Assembly (NCBI GenBank): GCA_007693335.1
Contig: REDU01000071.1
Coordinates: 1-39,421 of the forward strand
Direction of reading: 5' to 3'
Length of the DNA: 39,421 bases
Source: Ilumatobacter sp.
GTDB lineage: Bacteria; Actinomycetota; Acidimicrobiia; Acidimicrobiales; Ilumatobacteraceae
The notes beneath the pieces are model-generated. The model made no database searches. It was given only the letters and a program-made list of their open reading frames with translations, and was not told the origin of the DNA. Below are positions 7,058 through 14,370 of this stretch, one piece after another; the stretch's first letter is position 1; each line of letters begins with the position of its first letter. The translations under genes and the position numbers were made by a program.

Positions 7058-8410
7058 CTACCCGGTGCCAGCGATCACCAAACCTCGACGCCTCGGGTGT
7101 TGCGAGGGTCGATGGTCGTCCGTGCGGTGATCGAGATGTCCGGCGGGGTGTCCGGCGAGGTGTCCGGCGAGGTGTCCGGCGAGATGAGCGCTGAGGTACC
7201 GGGCATCGTGGGCGGCGCCGTCGATGAGGGTGGACGCCCGGCGACGCATGAACGGCATCCCCATGAGGTACAGCCCGGGCACCTTCGTCACCCCGCCGTC
7301 GTGCGCCAGCCGCCCGGCCGCGTCGCGAACCGGCACATCGAGCCAGCCGAGTTCGGGTCGATACCCCGTCGCCCAGATCACGGTCCGGATCTCGCCGGTC
7401 GTCAGATCGAGGCCGAGCGGGGGATCGTCGTCCACGAGGGTCGGAGCCGGCCGCTCGGGCGGTGGGATCATGTCGTCGAAGCCTCTCTCGGAGGCCCACC
7501 CGTCGATCGCGTCGAGCATCCGCCCGAGCTTCAGGTCGGCGAGGGTGCACTGGTTGCTCAGCGATCCGGAGAACTGGGCCATGCCCTCGCGGATTCCGGC
7601 GACCCGTCCGACGGTGCGCACCCCGGCGCGTCTCAGCGAGTTCAGGTCGACCGTGTGACGCTCGGGCGAACCCACCAGCTGGAACGAGGGGAGCCGTCGG
7701 GCACGGCCCACGTCATCCATCTGGTCGTACCGCTCGCCGAGGATGCCGACGGCGTCGAGCCACCACATGATGTCCCGGCCGCGGTAGGTGCGTGGCGCTC
7801 GCACGTGGCCACCGACGGCCAGCGTCACGGCTCGGCCCGAGCGTCGGATCTCGTCGGCCAGTTGGATGCCGCTGGCACCCGCACCAGCGATGAGGACGTC
7901 ACCAGGTTCGAGCTGGTCAGGGCTCCGGTAGTCCATGGGGGTCAACGAGTCGACTCCCGGCGGCAACCTCGCTGCGCACTCGGGCACGGCGGCCCGATTG
8001 CACGCACCGCTCGCGACCACCACCGTGCGGCACGACCACTCGCCCTGCGTGGTGGAGACCTCGAACCCGTCGTCGACCGTTCGTACCGACGTCACGGTGG
8101 TGTCGGTCTCGACCGGTGCGTCGACCGTGCGTGCGTAGGCGTCGAGGTGGTCGATCAGTTCGGCCATCGTCATGTAGCCGTCCGGGTCGTCACCGCCGTA
8201 GCGATGACCGGGCAGCCGACTCTGCCAGTTCGGGGTGAGCAGCCGGAGCGAGTCCCACCGCTCGGTTCGCCACGAGTTGGCGATCTCGCCACGCTCGAGC
8301 ACGACGTGGTCGATCGACCGATCGGAGAGGCACCGGCTCATCGCGAGGCCGGCGTGACCGGCCCCGACGACGAGCGTGGTGACAGTGCGGGCGCCGCTGG
8401 TGTGCCGCAC
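7058..8410 (-). CDS. FAD/NAD(P)-dependent flavoprotein monooxygenase-like protein
   Basis: The 450-residue protein has an N-terminal FAD-binding GAGHAG (16-21) and a second dinucleotide motif GAGASG (176-181), the two-Rossmann layout of flavin-containing monooxygenases and CzcO-like oxidoreductases. It also shows WRTERWDSLRLLTP (47-60) and the late segment VIWATGYRPELGW, which is typical of the group. The GTG at 8410 lies five bases after the OsmC stop; a TTG at 8419 overlaps that stop. The C-terminus is odd: after GAAHDARYLSAHL come four HLAG/HPAG units encoded by a 12-base tandem repeat. It is the last gene of a methyltransferase-OsmC-flavoprotein operon, which suggests oxidation and methylation of a small molecule. 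The substrate is unknown. Confidence 0.87.
   Translation of the reverse strand: MRHTSGARTVTTLVVGAGHAGLAMSRCLSDRSIDHVVLERGEIANSWRTERWDSLRLLTPNWQSRLPGHRYGGDDPDGYMTMAELIDHLDAYARTVDAPVETDTTVTSVRTVDDGFEVSTTQGEWSCRTVVVASGACNRAAVPECAARLPPGVDSLTPMDYRSPDQLEPGDVLIAGAGASGIQLADEIRRSGRAVTLAVGGHVRAPRTYRGRDIMWWLDAVGILGERYDQMDDVGRARRLPSFQLVGSPERHTVDLNSLRRAGVRTVGRVAGIREGMAQFSGSLSNQCTLADLKLGRMLDAIDGWASERGFDDMIPPPERPAPTLVDDDPPLGLDLTTGEIRTVIWATGYRPELGWLDVPVRDAAGRLAHDGGVTKVPGLYLMGMPFMRRRASTLIDGAAHDARYLSAHLAGHLAGHLAGHPAGHLDHRTDDHRPSQHPRRRGLVIAGTG
7135..7182. repeat. 12-base tandem repeat in the 3' end of the flavoprotein gene
   Basis: Four head-to-tail copies of a unit close to GGTGTCCGGCGA occur, the first diverged, with a further degraded copy after them. 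Twelve bases is a multiple of three, so copy changes keep the frame and only alter the number of His-Leu-Ala-Gly units at the protein's C-terminus. Confidence 0.85.
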
Positions 8411-8415
8411 GACGG

Positions 8416-8991
8416 TCAACGCACCTCGACCGACACGTTGGTCGGGTTGGCGACCACGTCGAAGACGGCCGAGCGCTTCTGCGACTGTGCGACCAGCGCC
8501 TCGATGTCGGCGTCGCTCGCGTCCGCGTCGATCTCGTACGCCACGGCGATGCGGCTGAAGCCGTTGCGCACGTCGGGGTCGGCGCCGAGCACGCCGCGCA
8601 CGTCGCTGTCGCCTTCGACCGTGGCGGTCACCGAGCGGAGCTGGATGTCGCGCTGTTGGGCGATCGCCGCGATGCCGCCGGTCAAGCAGCCCGCCAGCCC
8701 GGCCAATACGAGCTCGACCGGTGTGGCGCCGTTGTCCTCCGAGGCGAACACCTCGGGATGGTCGGTGTCGAAGGCGAACGTGGTGCGGTGATGCTGCTCC
8801 TCTCCCAGACCGAAGAAGTCGGTCGCGGTCGATCGGCTGTGCGTGCCGTTCACCCAGGTGTTGCGGACCCGCCAGCGAAAGGCGGCACCGGCGGGTTCGG
8901 CGGTGAGCATCTCGCGGGCCGAGCGAAGGAACTCGACGTCGACGCCGTTGTCGACGGCGTCGGTCTGCTGGTCGGTCGTGGTGGTGGACAT
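8416..8991 (-). CDS. OsmC-like protein
   Basis: The 191-residue product has the OsmC fold signature: a strand-rich N-terminal half and the central helix TPVELVLAGLAGCLTGGIA with the peroxidatic-type Cys. The second conserved Cys of true Ohr/OsmC peroxidases is absent; the corresponding place reads SQKRSAVFDVV. Peroxidase chemistry is therefore uncertain. The ATG at 8991 is preceded by AGAGAGG as a ribosome site. A GTG at 9078 is in frame and overlaps the methyltransferase stop as GTGA; it would add a Pro-rich N-terminus of 29 residues encoded by the simple repeat there. It sits between the methyltransferase and flavoprotein genes in a minus-strand operon. Confidence 0.88.
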   Translation of the reverse strand: MSTTTTDQQTDAVDNGVDVEFLRSAREMLTAEPAGAAFRWRVRNTWVNGTHSRSTATDFFGLGEEQHHRTTFAFDTDHPEVFASEDNGATPVELVLAGLAGCLTGGIAAIAQQRDIQLRSVTATVEGDSDVRGVLGADPDVRNGFSRIAVAYEIDADASDADIEALVAQSQKRSAVFDVVANPTNVSVEVR

Positions 8992-9009
8992 TGGGGTGTG
9001 CCTCTCTGT

Positions 9010-9046
9010 GGGTGGTGGTTGGGTGGTGGGTGGTGGTGGTGGTGGG
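9010..9046. repeat. GGT-rich simple repeat
   Basis: A run of GGT and GGGT units on the plus strand lies in the 83-base gap between the methyltransferase stop and the OsmC start. It has enough G-runs to form a quadruplex on the template strand. The transcript is C-rich here and may encode an optional Pro-rich leader. Confidence 0.75.
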
Positions 9047-9074
9047 TCTGTGGCCGGTGGTGGTCGGTCGTCGT

Positions 9075-10166
9075 TCACGGACGGGCTTCGAGCACCATGA
9101 ACGAGGGGGTTTCGGTGGCTCGGCGGAAGCGGGAGAAGCCGGCTGCCGTGACCACGCGGCGCAGCTCGCCCTCGCCGGCTTGTGCACCGAGCGATTCGCC
9201 GCCGTCCTGGGACAGCGCACTCGGGGTACAGACGAACGTCGAGACCGAGTAGAAGGTCCGGGCCCTGACACTGGGGACGAGGTCGTCGTCGGTCAGTGGT
9301 TCGGTGAACATCCAGGTGCCGTCGGGTGCCAGTGACTCACGGATGTGACGAGCGGCCCTGATCGGGTCGCCCCACTCGTGCAGCGCGTTGAACACGCACA
9401 CGAGGTCGAAGTCGTGTCCACCGAAGTCGTCGGCGCCGGCCACCTCGAAGGTGACCCGGTCGCTGACACCTGCTTCGGCGGCGTTCGCCCGGGCGGCCTC
9501 GATCGATTCGGCGTGGTAGTCGTACCCGGCGAAGGTCGAGCCGGGATACGCCTGGGCGAGCAGGATCAACGGCGCCCCGTGGCCGCATCCGACGTCGGCC
9601 ACGCGTGCGCCGGTCTCGAGCTTGTCGGCCACGTCCTCGAGCGCCGGTACCCAGTTGGCGACGAGGTTGGCCCGGTAGACCGGCTCGAAGAACCGTCGGG
9701 TCCCCTCGAACAGGTCGGTGTGGTGCTCGTGCCAGCTGATCGCGCCGTTGCCGAGGAACGCTTCACGTACCCGTTCGGTGTCCTTGTGACTGGAGCTGAT
9801 GACGAGCGAACCGCTCGCCACGTAGGTCGGGCTCGACGGATCGGCCAGGCACGCCGCCTGCTCGGGCGTGAGCCAGTAGCTGCCGTTCTCGTGCTCGCAG
9901 TAGGCGCTCGCCACCTGAGCGTTGAGCCACTCGCCGACGAGGCGGGGCTGGCAGCCCGTCGCGGCGGCGAGTTGGCCGGCGGTCTGTGGGCCGTCGTCCG
10001 CGAGCGCTCGGTACAACCCGAGCTGATCGCCGATCACGACGGTGGCGGCATGAACGGTCGCCGCCTGGTCGGCGGCGAAGCGCTCCATGAACGCCCGCAG
10101 TGCGTCGGGGTCGACGGGAACCCGGTCGCGGCTGAGGACGGACGTGCGGTTCGTTTCGCTGTTCAT
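9075..10166 (-). CDS. SAM-dependent methyltransferase with N-terminal winged helix (Rv2258c-like)
   Basis: The 363-residue protein has a winged-helix-like N-terminal domain (about 35-110, with TAGQLAAATGCQPRLVGEWL) and a class I methyltransferase domain. Motif I is VADVGCGHG (189-197), and a downstream FDLVCVFNALHEWGDP matches the motif IV region. This arrangement is known from the Rv2258c-like group, where the winged helix helps dimerisation rather than DNA binding. The start ATG at 10166 has AGGAG six bases upstream; the ATG at 10172 is too close to that site. It is first in an operon with OsmC and the flavoprotein, and is divergent from the LuxR gene across a perfect palindrome. The methyl acceptor is unknown. 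Confidence 0.9.
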   Translation of the reverse strand: MNSETNRTSVLSRDRVPVDPDALRAFMERFAADQAATVHAATVVIGDQLGLYRALADDGPQTAGQLAAATGCQPRLVGEWLNAQVASAYCEHENGSYWLTPEQAACLADPSSPTYVASGSLVISSSHKDTERVREAFLGNGAISWHEHHTDLFEGTRRFFEPVYRANLVANWVPALEDVADKLETGARVADVGCGHGAPLILLAQAYPGSTFAGYDYHAESIEAARANAAEAGVSDRVTFEVAGADDFGGHDFDLVCVFNALHEWGDPIRAARHIRESLAPDGTWMFTEPLTDDDLVPSVRARTFYSVSTFVCTPSALSQDGGESLGAQAGEGELRRVVTAAGFSRFRRATETPSFMVLEARP

Positions 10167-10265
10167 CGTCATCTCCTGGTCGGCGGTCCTGATCGAGGTT
10201 CGATGACGTCCACCCTGCGGGAACGGGAGGCAGCGCCGCATCGGGCATCGTGTGCATTCACGCCC

Positions 10266-10299
10266 GGGGGCACATGGGTAGATCGACCCATGTGCCCCC
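10266..10299. promoter_or_regulatory. 34-base perfect palindrome between divergent operons
   Basis: Arms GGGGGCACATGGGT and ACCCATGTGCCCCC flank a six-base centre. It overlaps the likely -35 and spacer of the LuxR gene and lies upstream of the methyltransferase operon. It is probably the operator of the adjacent LuxR-type regulator. Confidence 0.65.
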
Positions 10300-10311
10300 G
10301 TTTGCCATACT
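10283..10311 (+). promoter_or_regulatory. Promoter of the LuxR-type regulator
   Basis: A -35-like TCGACC (10283-10288) and a -10 CATACT (10306-10311) are 17 bases apart. The ATG at 10318 is seven bases after the -10, so the transcript would be leaderless. The -35 lies inside the palindrome. Confidence 0.5.
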
Positions 10312-10317
10312 CGATGG

Positions 10318-11994
10318 ATGGAGGGGAACGACGCCCCCGCATTTCACGACCCGCCCCACGAGCGGCTCGACCGGGCCCGTGCCGCCTACCGGGAGTACCG
10401 ATGGGACGAGGCGTACCGTCTGTTCCGGGCCGCCGCCGAACACGGACCGCTCGAGGCGATCGACCTCGCATCGCTCGCCGATGCGGCATGGTGGCTGGGT
10501 CGCACCGATGAGTCGCTGGAGTTGTCGGAGGAGGTCTACCGCCACCATCTGCACGGTTCGCACGTCCCCCAGGCGGCCCGGCTGGCGGTCGAGATCGGCT
10601 TCCTGTGGTTGCTGCGGGGGGAGCACACGCTGGGTTCCGGGTGGATCAACCGAGCAGCCCGTCTGCTCGAGGGGGCACCGGAGTCGGCTGCCCACGGCTA
10701 CCTGGGCTACATCCAGGTCGAAGAACACCTGGGCGCAGGCCGGTACGAGGAGGCGATCGAGACCAGCCGTTGGATGCAGGGGCTGGCCGACCGCCATGAC
10801 GATCCGACGCTGTGCGCGGTGGGGCTCGTCCTCCAAGGCGCCGCCGAGATCCGTCGTGGGCGTGTGGAGGCCGGCCTGCGGGTGATCGACGAGGCGATGC
10901 TGCCGATCCATGCGGGTGAGGTCAGCCCCAACTGGGCGGGCAACCTCTACTGCCACGTGATCGACCTGTGCTTCGATCTGATGGATTTCCGTCGAGCCCG
11001 GGAGTGGACCGACGCCACCGAACGGTGGTGCGATCAGCACAGCAATGCGGCGATGTTCGCCGGCATCTGTCGGGTGCACCGGGCCCAGCTGCTCCACATC
11101 GAAGGGAACTGGGAAGCTGCCGAGCGTCATGCCGCAGTCACGTGCCAAGAGCTCGCCGACATGAACGTCGGTGTCGTGGCCGAGGGCCATTACTGCATCG
11201 CCGAGTCACACCGGGTGCGCGCCGAGTACGAGCGTGCCGAGGAGGAGTACCGACGGTCGCACGAGCTCGGTCGTGACCCGCAGCCCGGCCTCGCGCTCCT
11301 GCGCCTCGCCCAGGGCGACGGAACGAGGGCGTCGGTCGGCCTCCGCAGTGCGCTGGCCGCTGTCGACAGCGACCTGCACCGGGTGCCGTTGCTCGCGGCA
11401 CAGGTCGAGATCGCTGCCGCGTGCCACGACTCCACCGTCGCCGCCGATTCAGCGGCCGAGCTGGCGGCGATCGCCGACTCGTTCGCGAGCATCGGGCTGG
11501 TCGCCTCGGCCCGGCACGCCGAGGGGGTCGCCCGGCTCACCGCCGACGAGCACACCGAGGCCGTCGCGCCGCTGCGTCATGCCTGGCGCTGTTGGCACGA
11601 GCTCGACGCCCCGTACGACGCGGCCAGGACCCGGGTTCGGCTCGCCGAGGCCCTGGAGGCCACCGGCGACACCGAGACCGCCGAGCGCGAGTTGTCGACG
11701 GCTCGCAGTGTGTTCACCGAAATGGGCGCCGTGGAGGACCTGCGTGCCCTCGACCGACGGCACGGCGCCACCGGCGAGGCCGATCGGCTGCCGGGAGGGC
11801 TGACGGTCAGGGAGGTCGAGGTGCTCCGCTGCGTCTGTGCGGGGTGGACGAACCGCCAGATCGCGATCGAGCTGTCGATCAGCGAGAAGACCGTGGCCCG
11901 GCATCTCTCCAACATCTTCGTCAAGCTCGATGTCGCCTCGCGGACCGAGGCCGCCGTCTTCGCCTTCACGCACGGCCTCGTCGACCATCGGTAG
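10318..11994 (+). CDS. LuxR-type transcriptional regulator with helical-repeat sensor region
   Basis: The 558-residue protein ends in a LuxR/GerE helix-turn-helix (about 495-558): LTVREVEVLRCVCAGWTNRQ then SEKTVARHLSNIFVKL. The first 480 residues are Ala/Leu-rich helices of TPR type (for example YREYRWDEAYRLFRAAAEHG near residue 24), with no ATPase motifs, so it is not a MalT-type protein. TPR regions usually mediate protein or ligand contacts. It is divergent from the methyltransferase-OsmC-flavoprotein operon, with a perfect palindrome in between, so it probably controls that operon and itself. The inducer is unknown. The ATG start is supported by the promoter placement. Confidence 0.92.
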   Translation: MEGNDAPAFHDPPHERLDRARAAYREYRWDEAYRLFRAAAEHGPLEAIDLASLADAAWWLGRTDESLELSEEVYRHHLHGSHVPQAARLAVEIGFLWLLRGEHTLGSGWINRAARLLEGAPESAAHGYLGYIQVEEHLGAGRYEEAIETSRWMQGLADRHDDPTLCAVGLVLQGAAEIRRGRVEAGLRVIDEAMLPIHAGEVSPNWAGNLYCHVIDLCFDLMDFRRAREWTDATERWCDQHSNAAMFAGICRVHRAQLLHIEGNWEAAERHAAVTCQELADMNVGVVAEGHYCIAESHRVRAEYERAEEEYRRSHELGRDPQPGLALLRLAQGDGTRASVGLRSALAAVDSDLHRVPLLAAQVEIAAACHDSTVAADSAAELAAIADSFASIGLVASARHAEGVARLTADEHTEAVAPLRHAWRCWHELDAPYDAARTRVRLAEALEATGDTETAERELSTARSVFTEMGAVEDLRALDRRHGATGEADRLPGGLTVREVEVLRCVCAGWTNRQIAIELSISEKTVARHLSNIFVKLDVASRTEAAVFAFTHGLVDHR

Positions 11995-12049
11995 CCGACC
12001 AGCTCCGGCCGTGTTCGGCCTGTCGTCGATACCGTAGAAGTGATGTGGC

Positions 12050-13111
12050 GTGAGCATGCGTGACCGACTCGATGCGTTCCAGCGGCGTCATCGATGGGCC
12101 GGGTTCCCGCTCGCCGTGGTGTACAAGTTCGGCGAGGACCAGGGCCCGTACCTGGCGGCGCTGATCACCTACTACGGGTTCCTGGCGCTCTTCCCGCTGT
12201 TCCTGCTGCTCGCCTCGGTCCTGGGGTTCGTGCTGCAGGACAACCCCGACCTCCAGGCGCGGATCCTCGACTCCACGCTCGGCCAGTTCCCGATCATCGG
12301 TGACCAGCTCGGCGATCCGCAGGGATTGCGGGGGAGCGCGGTGGCCGTGGTGATCGGTCTGCTGGTGGCGCTCTACGGCGCGTCGGGGGTGGCCCAGGCG
12401 ATCCAGAACGCGATGAACGTCGCCTGGGCCGTGCCGCGGAACCGTCGTCCGAATCCGATCAAGGCCCGTCTCCGGAGTCTCGTGCTGATCTCGATGGCAG
12501 GCCTGGCCGTGCTCGCCACCACGGTGCTGACGGCGTTCGGTCGGAGCACGGGTGGGTTCGGTGTCGACACCGGCATGTGGCGCACCGTCGTCGTGGTCGC
12601 GATCTCGTTCGTGCTCAACGTGGTGGTCTTCCTGGGGGTGTTCCACATCAGCACCACCCATCCGACCACGTTGAAGGGGCTGCTGCCAGGAGCCATCACG
12701 TCATCGGTCGTGTGGCAGCTGCTGCAGCTGTTCGGCACGGCCTATGTCGGCAACGTGGTGCAGGGGGCGAGCGCCACGTACGGGGTGTTCGCCCTCGTGC
12801 TCGGGTTGCTGGCGTGGATCTTCTTGGCCGCGGTGGGCGTGGTGATGAGCGCCGAGATCAACGTGGTGCGGACCAAGCGGCTGTACCCGCGAGCGTTGAT
12901 GACGCCGTTCACCGACAACGTCGATCTCACTCCGGCCGATCGTCACTTCTACTCCGATGTCGCGGCGGCGCAGATGTTCAAGGGGTTCTCGAGGGTCGAG
13001 GTGAGCTTCGAGGACGATGGTCAACAGGCGTCGGCCCGACGTCGCCGTCTGCTCGAGCAGGAGGATCCACCCGTCGAGGAGATGGACATCGAGCGCGACC
13101 CCGAGACGTGA
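12050..13111 (+). CDS. YihY/BrkB-family inner membrane protein
   Basis: The 353-residue protein has about six membrane helices (about 35-65, 95-120, 140-165, 180-203, 215-240 and 245-270) and the family's characteristic GPYLAALITYYGFLALFPLFL near residue 32. The last 80 residues are soluble and charged. YihY/BrkB proteins were once annotated as ribonuclease BN; they are integral membrane proteins of unclear function, so no enzyme is claimed. The start is GTG 12050, with ATG 12056 equally possible. A -10-like TACCGT lies at 12030-12035. A six-codon ATG frame (12043-12063) overlaps the start out of frame. The gene stands alone between the LuxR gene and a converging glycosyltransferase. Confidence 0.9.
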   Translation: MSMRDRLDAFQRRHRWAGFPLAVVYKFGEDQGPYLAALITYYGFLALFPLFLLLASVLGFVLQDNPDLQARILDSTLGQFPIIGDQLGDPQGLRGSAVAVVIGLLVALYGASGVAQAIQNAMNVAWAVPRNRRPNPIKARLRSLVLISMAGLAVLATTVLTAFGRSTGGFGVDTGMWRTVVVVAISFVLNVVVFLGVFHISTTHPTTLKGLLPGAITSSVVWQLLQLFGTAYVGNVVQGASATYGVFALVLGLLAWIFLAAVGVVMSAEINVVRTKRLYPRALMTPFTDNVDLTPADRHFYSDVAAAQMFKGFSRVEVSFEDDGQQASARRRRLLEQEDPPVEEMDIERDPET

Positions 13112-13163
13112 TCGGGCCGCGCACCCCCGACCCACTCGGCTGCATCGGGTTTCCCCGCGCTTG

Positions 13164-14267
13164 TCAGCGGCCGTGGATGACCGTGCGGTAGACCGCCACG
13201 TACTTCTCGACCATGGCCGACACGTCGAAGCGCTCGATGGTCGAGTTCCGGATGGCGGTCCGATCGAGTCTGGCGGCCGCATCGGTGGCACCGACCGCGC
13301 CGGCCACGTCGGTCACCAGGAATCCGGTCACCTGATCGTCGATGATCTCGGGCATCGAGCCCCGCGAGTACGCGATCACGGGGGTGCCGCACGCCATCGA
13401 CTCGACCACGCTGTACCCGAAGGGTTCGTCGAAGTCGATCAGGTGCAGCAGCGCGTGGGCGCGACCCAGGACCTCGGCGCGGTGGGTGGTGTCGATCGGT
13501 CCGAGGTACCGGACGCGCTCGTCGTCGAGGTGCGGGGCGACCTGGTCGCGGAAGTAGTCCTCGTCCTGGACGATGCCGGCGATGTCGAGTCGGCGTCCGG
13601 TCCGGTGGGCAACGTCGATCGCATGGGCGGTGCCCTTGTCGGGATGGATCCGTCCGAAGTAGAGGAGGTGCTCCCCCGGATCTGCGTGGGTCGAGAACGC
13701 GCTGGTCTCGATCCCGTGGTGGACGGTGGCGGTGTAGTGCAATGCGGGATGGCGATCGGAGTCGCTGATGGCCACGTAGCTGGTCGTGGTGTCGTAGCGC
13801 TCGTAGACGGGCACGATGCGGGGGGACGAGAAGCCGTGGATCGTGGTCACGACCGGGGTGTCGACGAGACCGGAGTACGTGAGCGGGAGGAAGTCGAAGC
13901 CGTTGTGGATGATGTCGAACTCGCCGGCCCGTTCGAACACCGACGCGATGTGGAGGCACTCGGCCACCTTCGGGTCGATCGAGGGATCCTCCGACCATCC
14001 GGTGGCGGTGGTTCCGTGCAGCCGCGCCGCCGTCACCGAGTCGGCGGTGGCGAACAGCGTGACCTCGTGGCCCTCCGCCACGAGCCCTTCGGTGAGCAAC
14101 GAGGCGAACTGCTCCCACGGTCCGTAGTGGCGCGGTGGTGTCCGCCAGGCGAGCGGTGCGATGACGGCGACGCGAAGGGCCTCGGTGCCGGAATCGTGTG
14201 GGGTGACGATGATGGGATCAGGGTACCGATGCACGGAGCTCCGACCCTGCCGGTACCATGACGACAT
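13164..14267 (-). CDS. GT4-type glycosyltransferase
   Basis: The 367-residue protein has the GT-B layout of GT4 enzymes. The N-terminal domain shows LRVAVIAPLAWRTPP, EFDIIHNGFDFL and TTIHGFSSP; the C-terminal domain shows LLYFGRIHPDKGTAHAI and the donor-binding EPFGYSVVESMACGTPVIA, which includes the E-x7-E element. Such enzymes retain configuration and transfer a sugar from a nucleotide sugar; the sugar cannot be told. Start ATG 14267 has AAGAAGG right before it; GTG 14234 with GGAGC upstream is an alternative. It is divergent from a second GT4 gene, and both belong with the barrel protein and GH130 gene as a carbohydrate locus. Confidence 0.93.
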   Translation of the reverse strand: MSSWYRQGRSSVHRYPDPIIVTPHDSGTEALRVAVIAPLAWRTPPRHYGPWEQFASLLTEGLVAEGHEVTLFATADSVTAARLHGTTATGWSEDPSIDPKVAECLHIASVFERAGEFDIIHNGFDFLPLTYSGLVDTPVVTTIHGFSSPRIVPVYERYDTTTSYVAISDSDRHPALHYTATVHHGIETSAFSTHADPGEHLLYFGRIHPDKGTAHAIDVAHRTGRRLDIAGIVQDEDYFRDQVAPHLDDERVRYLGPIDTTHRAEVLGRAHALLHLIDFDEPFGYSVVESMACGTPVIAYSRGSMPEIIDDQVTGFLVTDVAGAVGATDAAARLDRTAIRNSTIERFDVSAMVEKYVAVYRTVIHGR

Positions 14268-14370
14268 CCTTCTTGGATGAGTGCGCCTCGCTTGGGCTGG
14301 ACGGCCGTTTCGGGCTCTGTCGCCCTCCGCAGGCCCGTCGCCTCGACCGAGCCGACCTCAGGAGGGCACT

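Noticed and set aside
7135-7182. CRISPR-like array
   Set aside because: Units are 12 bases with no spacers, and they lie within a coding frame.
9010-9046. A glycine-rich protein on the plus strand
   Set aside because: It is a simple repeat in a gap; frames through it overlap the methyltransferase on the other strand.
13112-13163. Intrinsic terminator between YihY and the converging glycosyltransferase
   Set aside because: I found no stem with a T-run in this 52-base gap.
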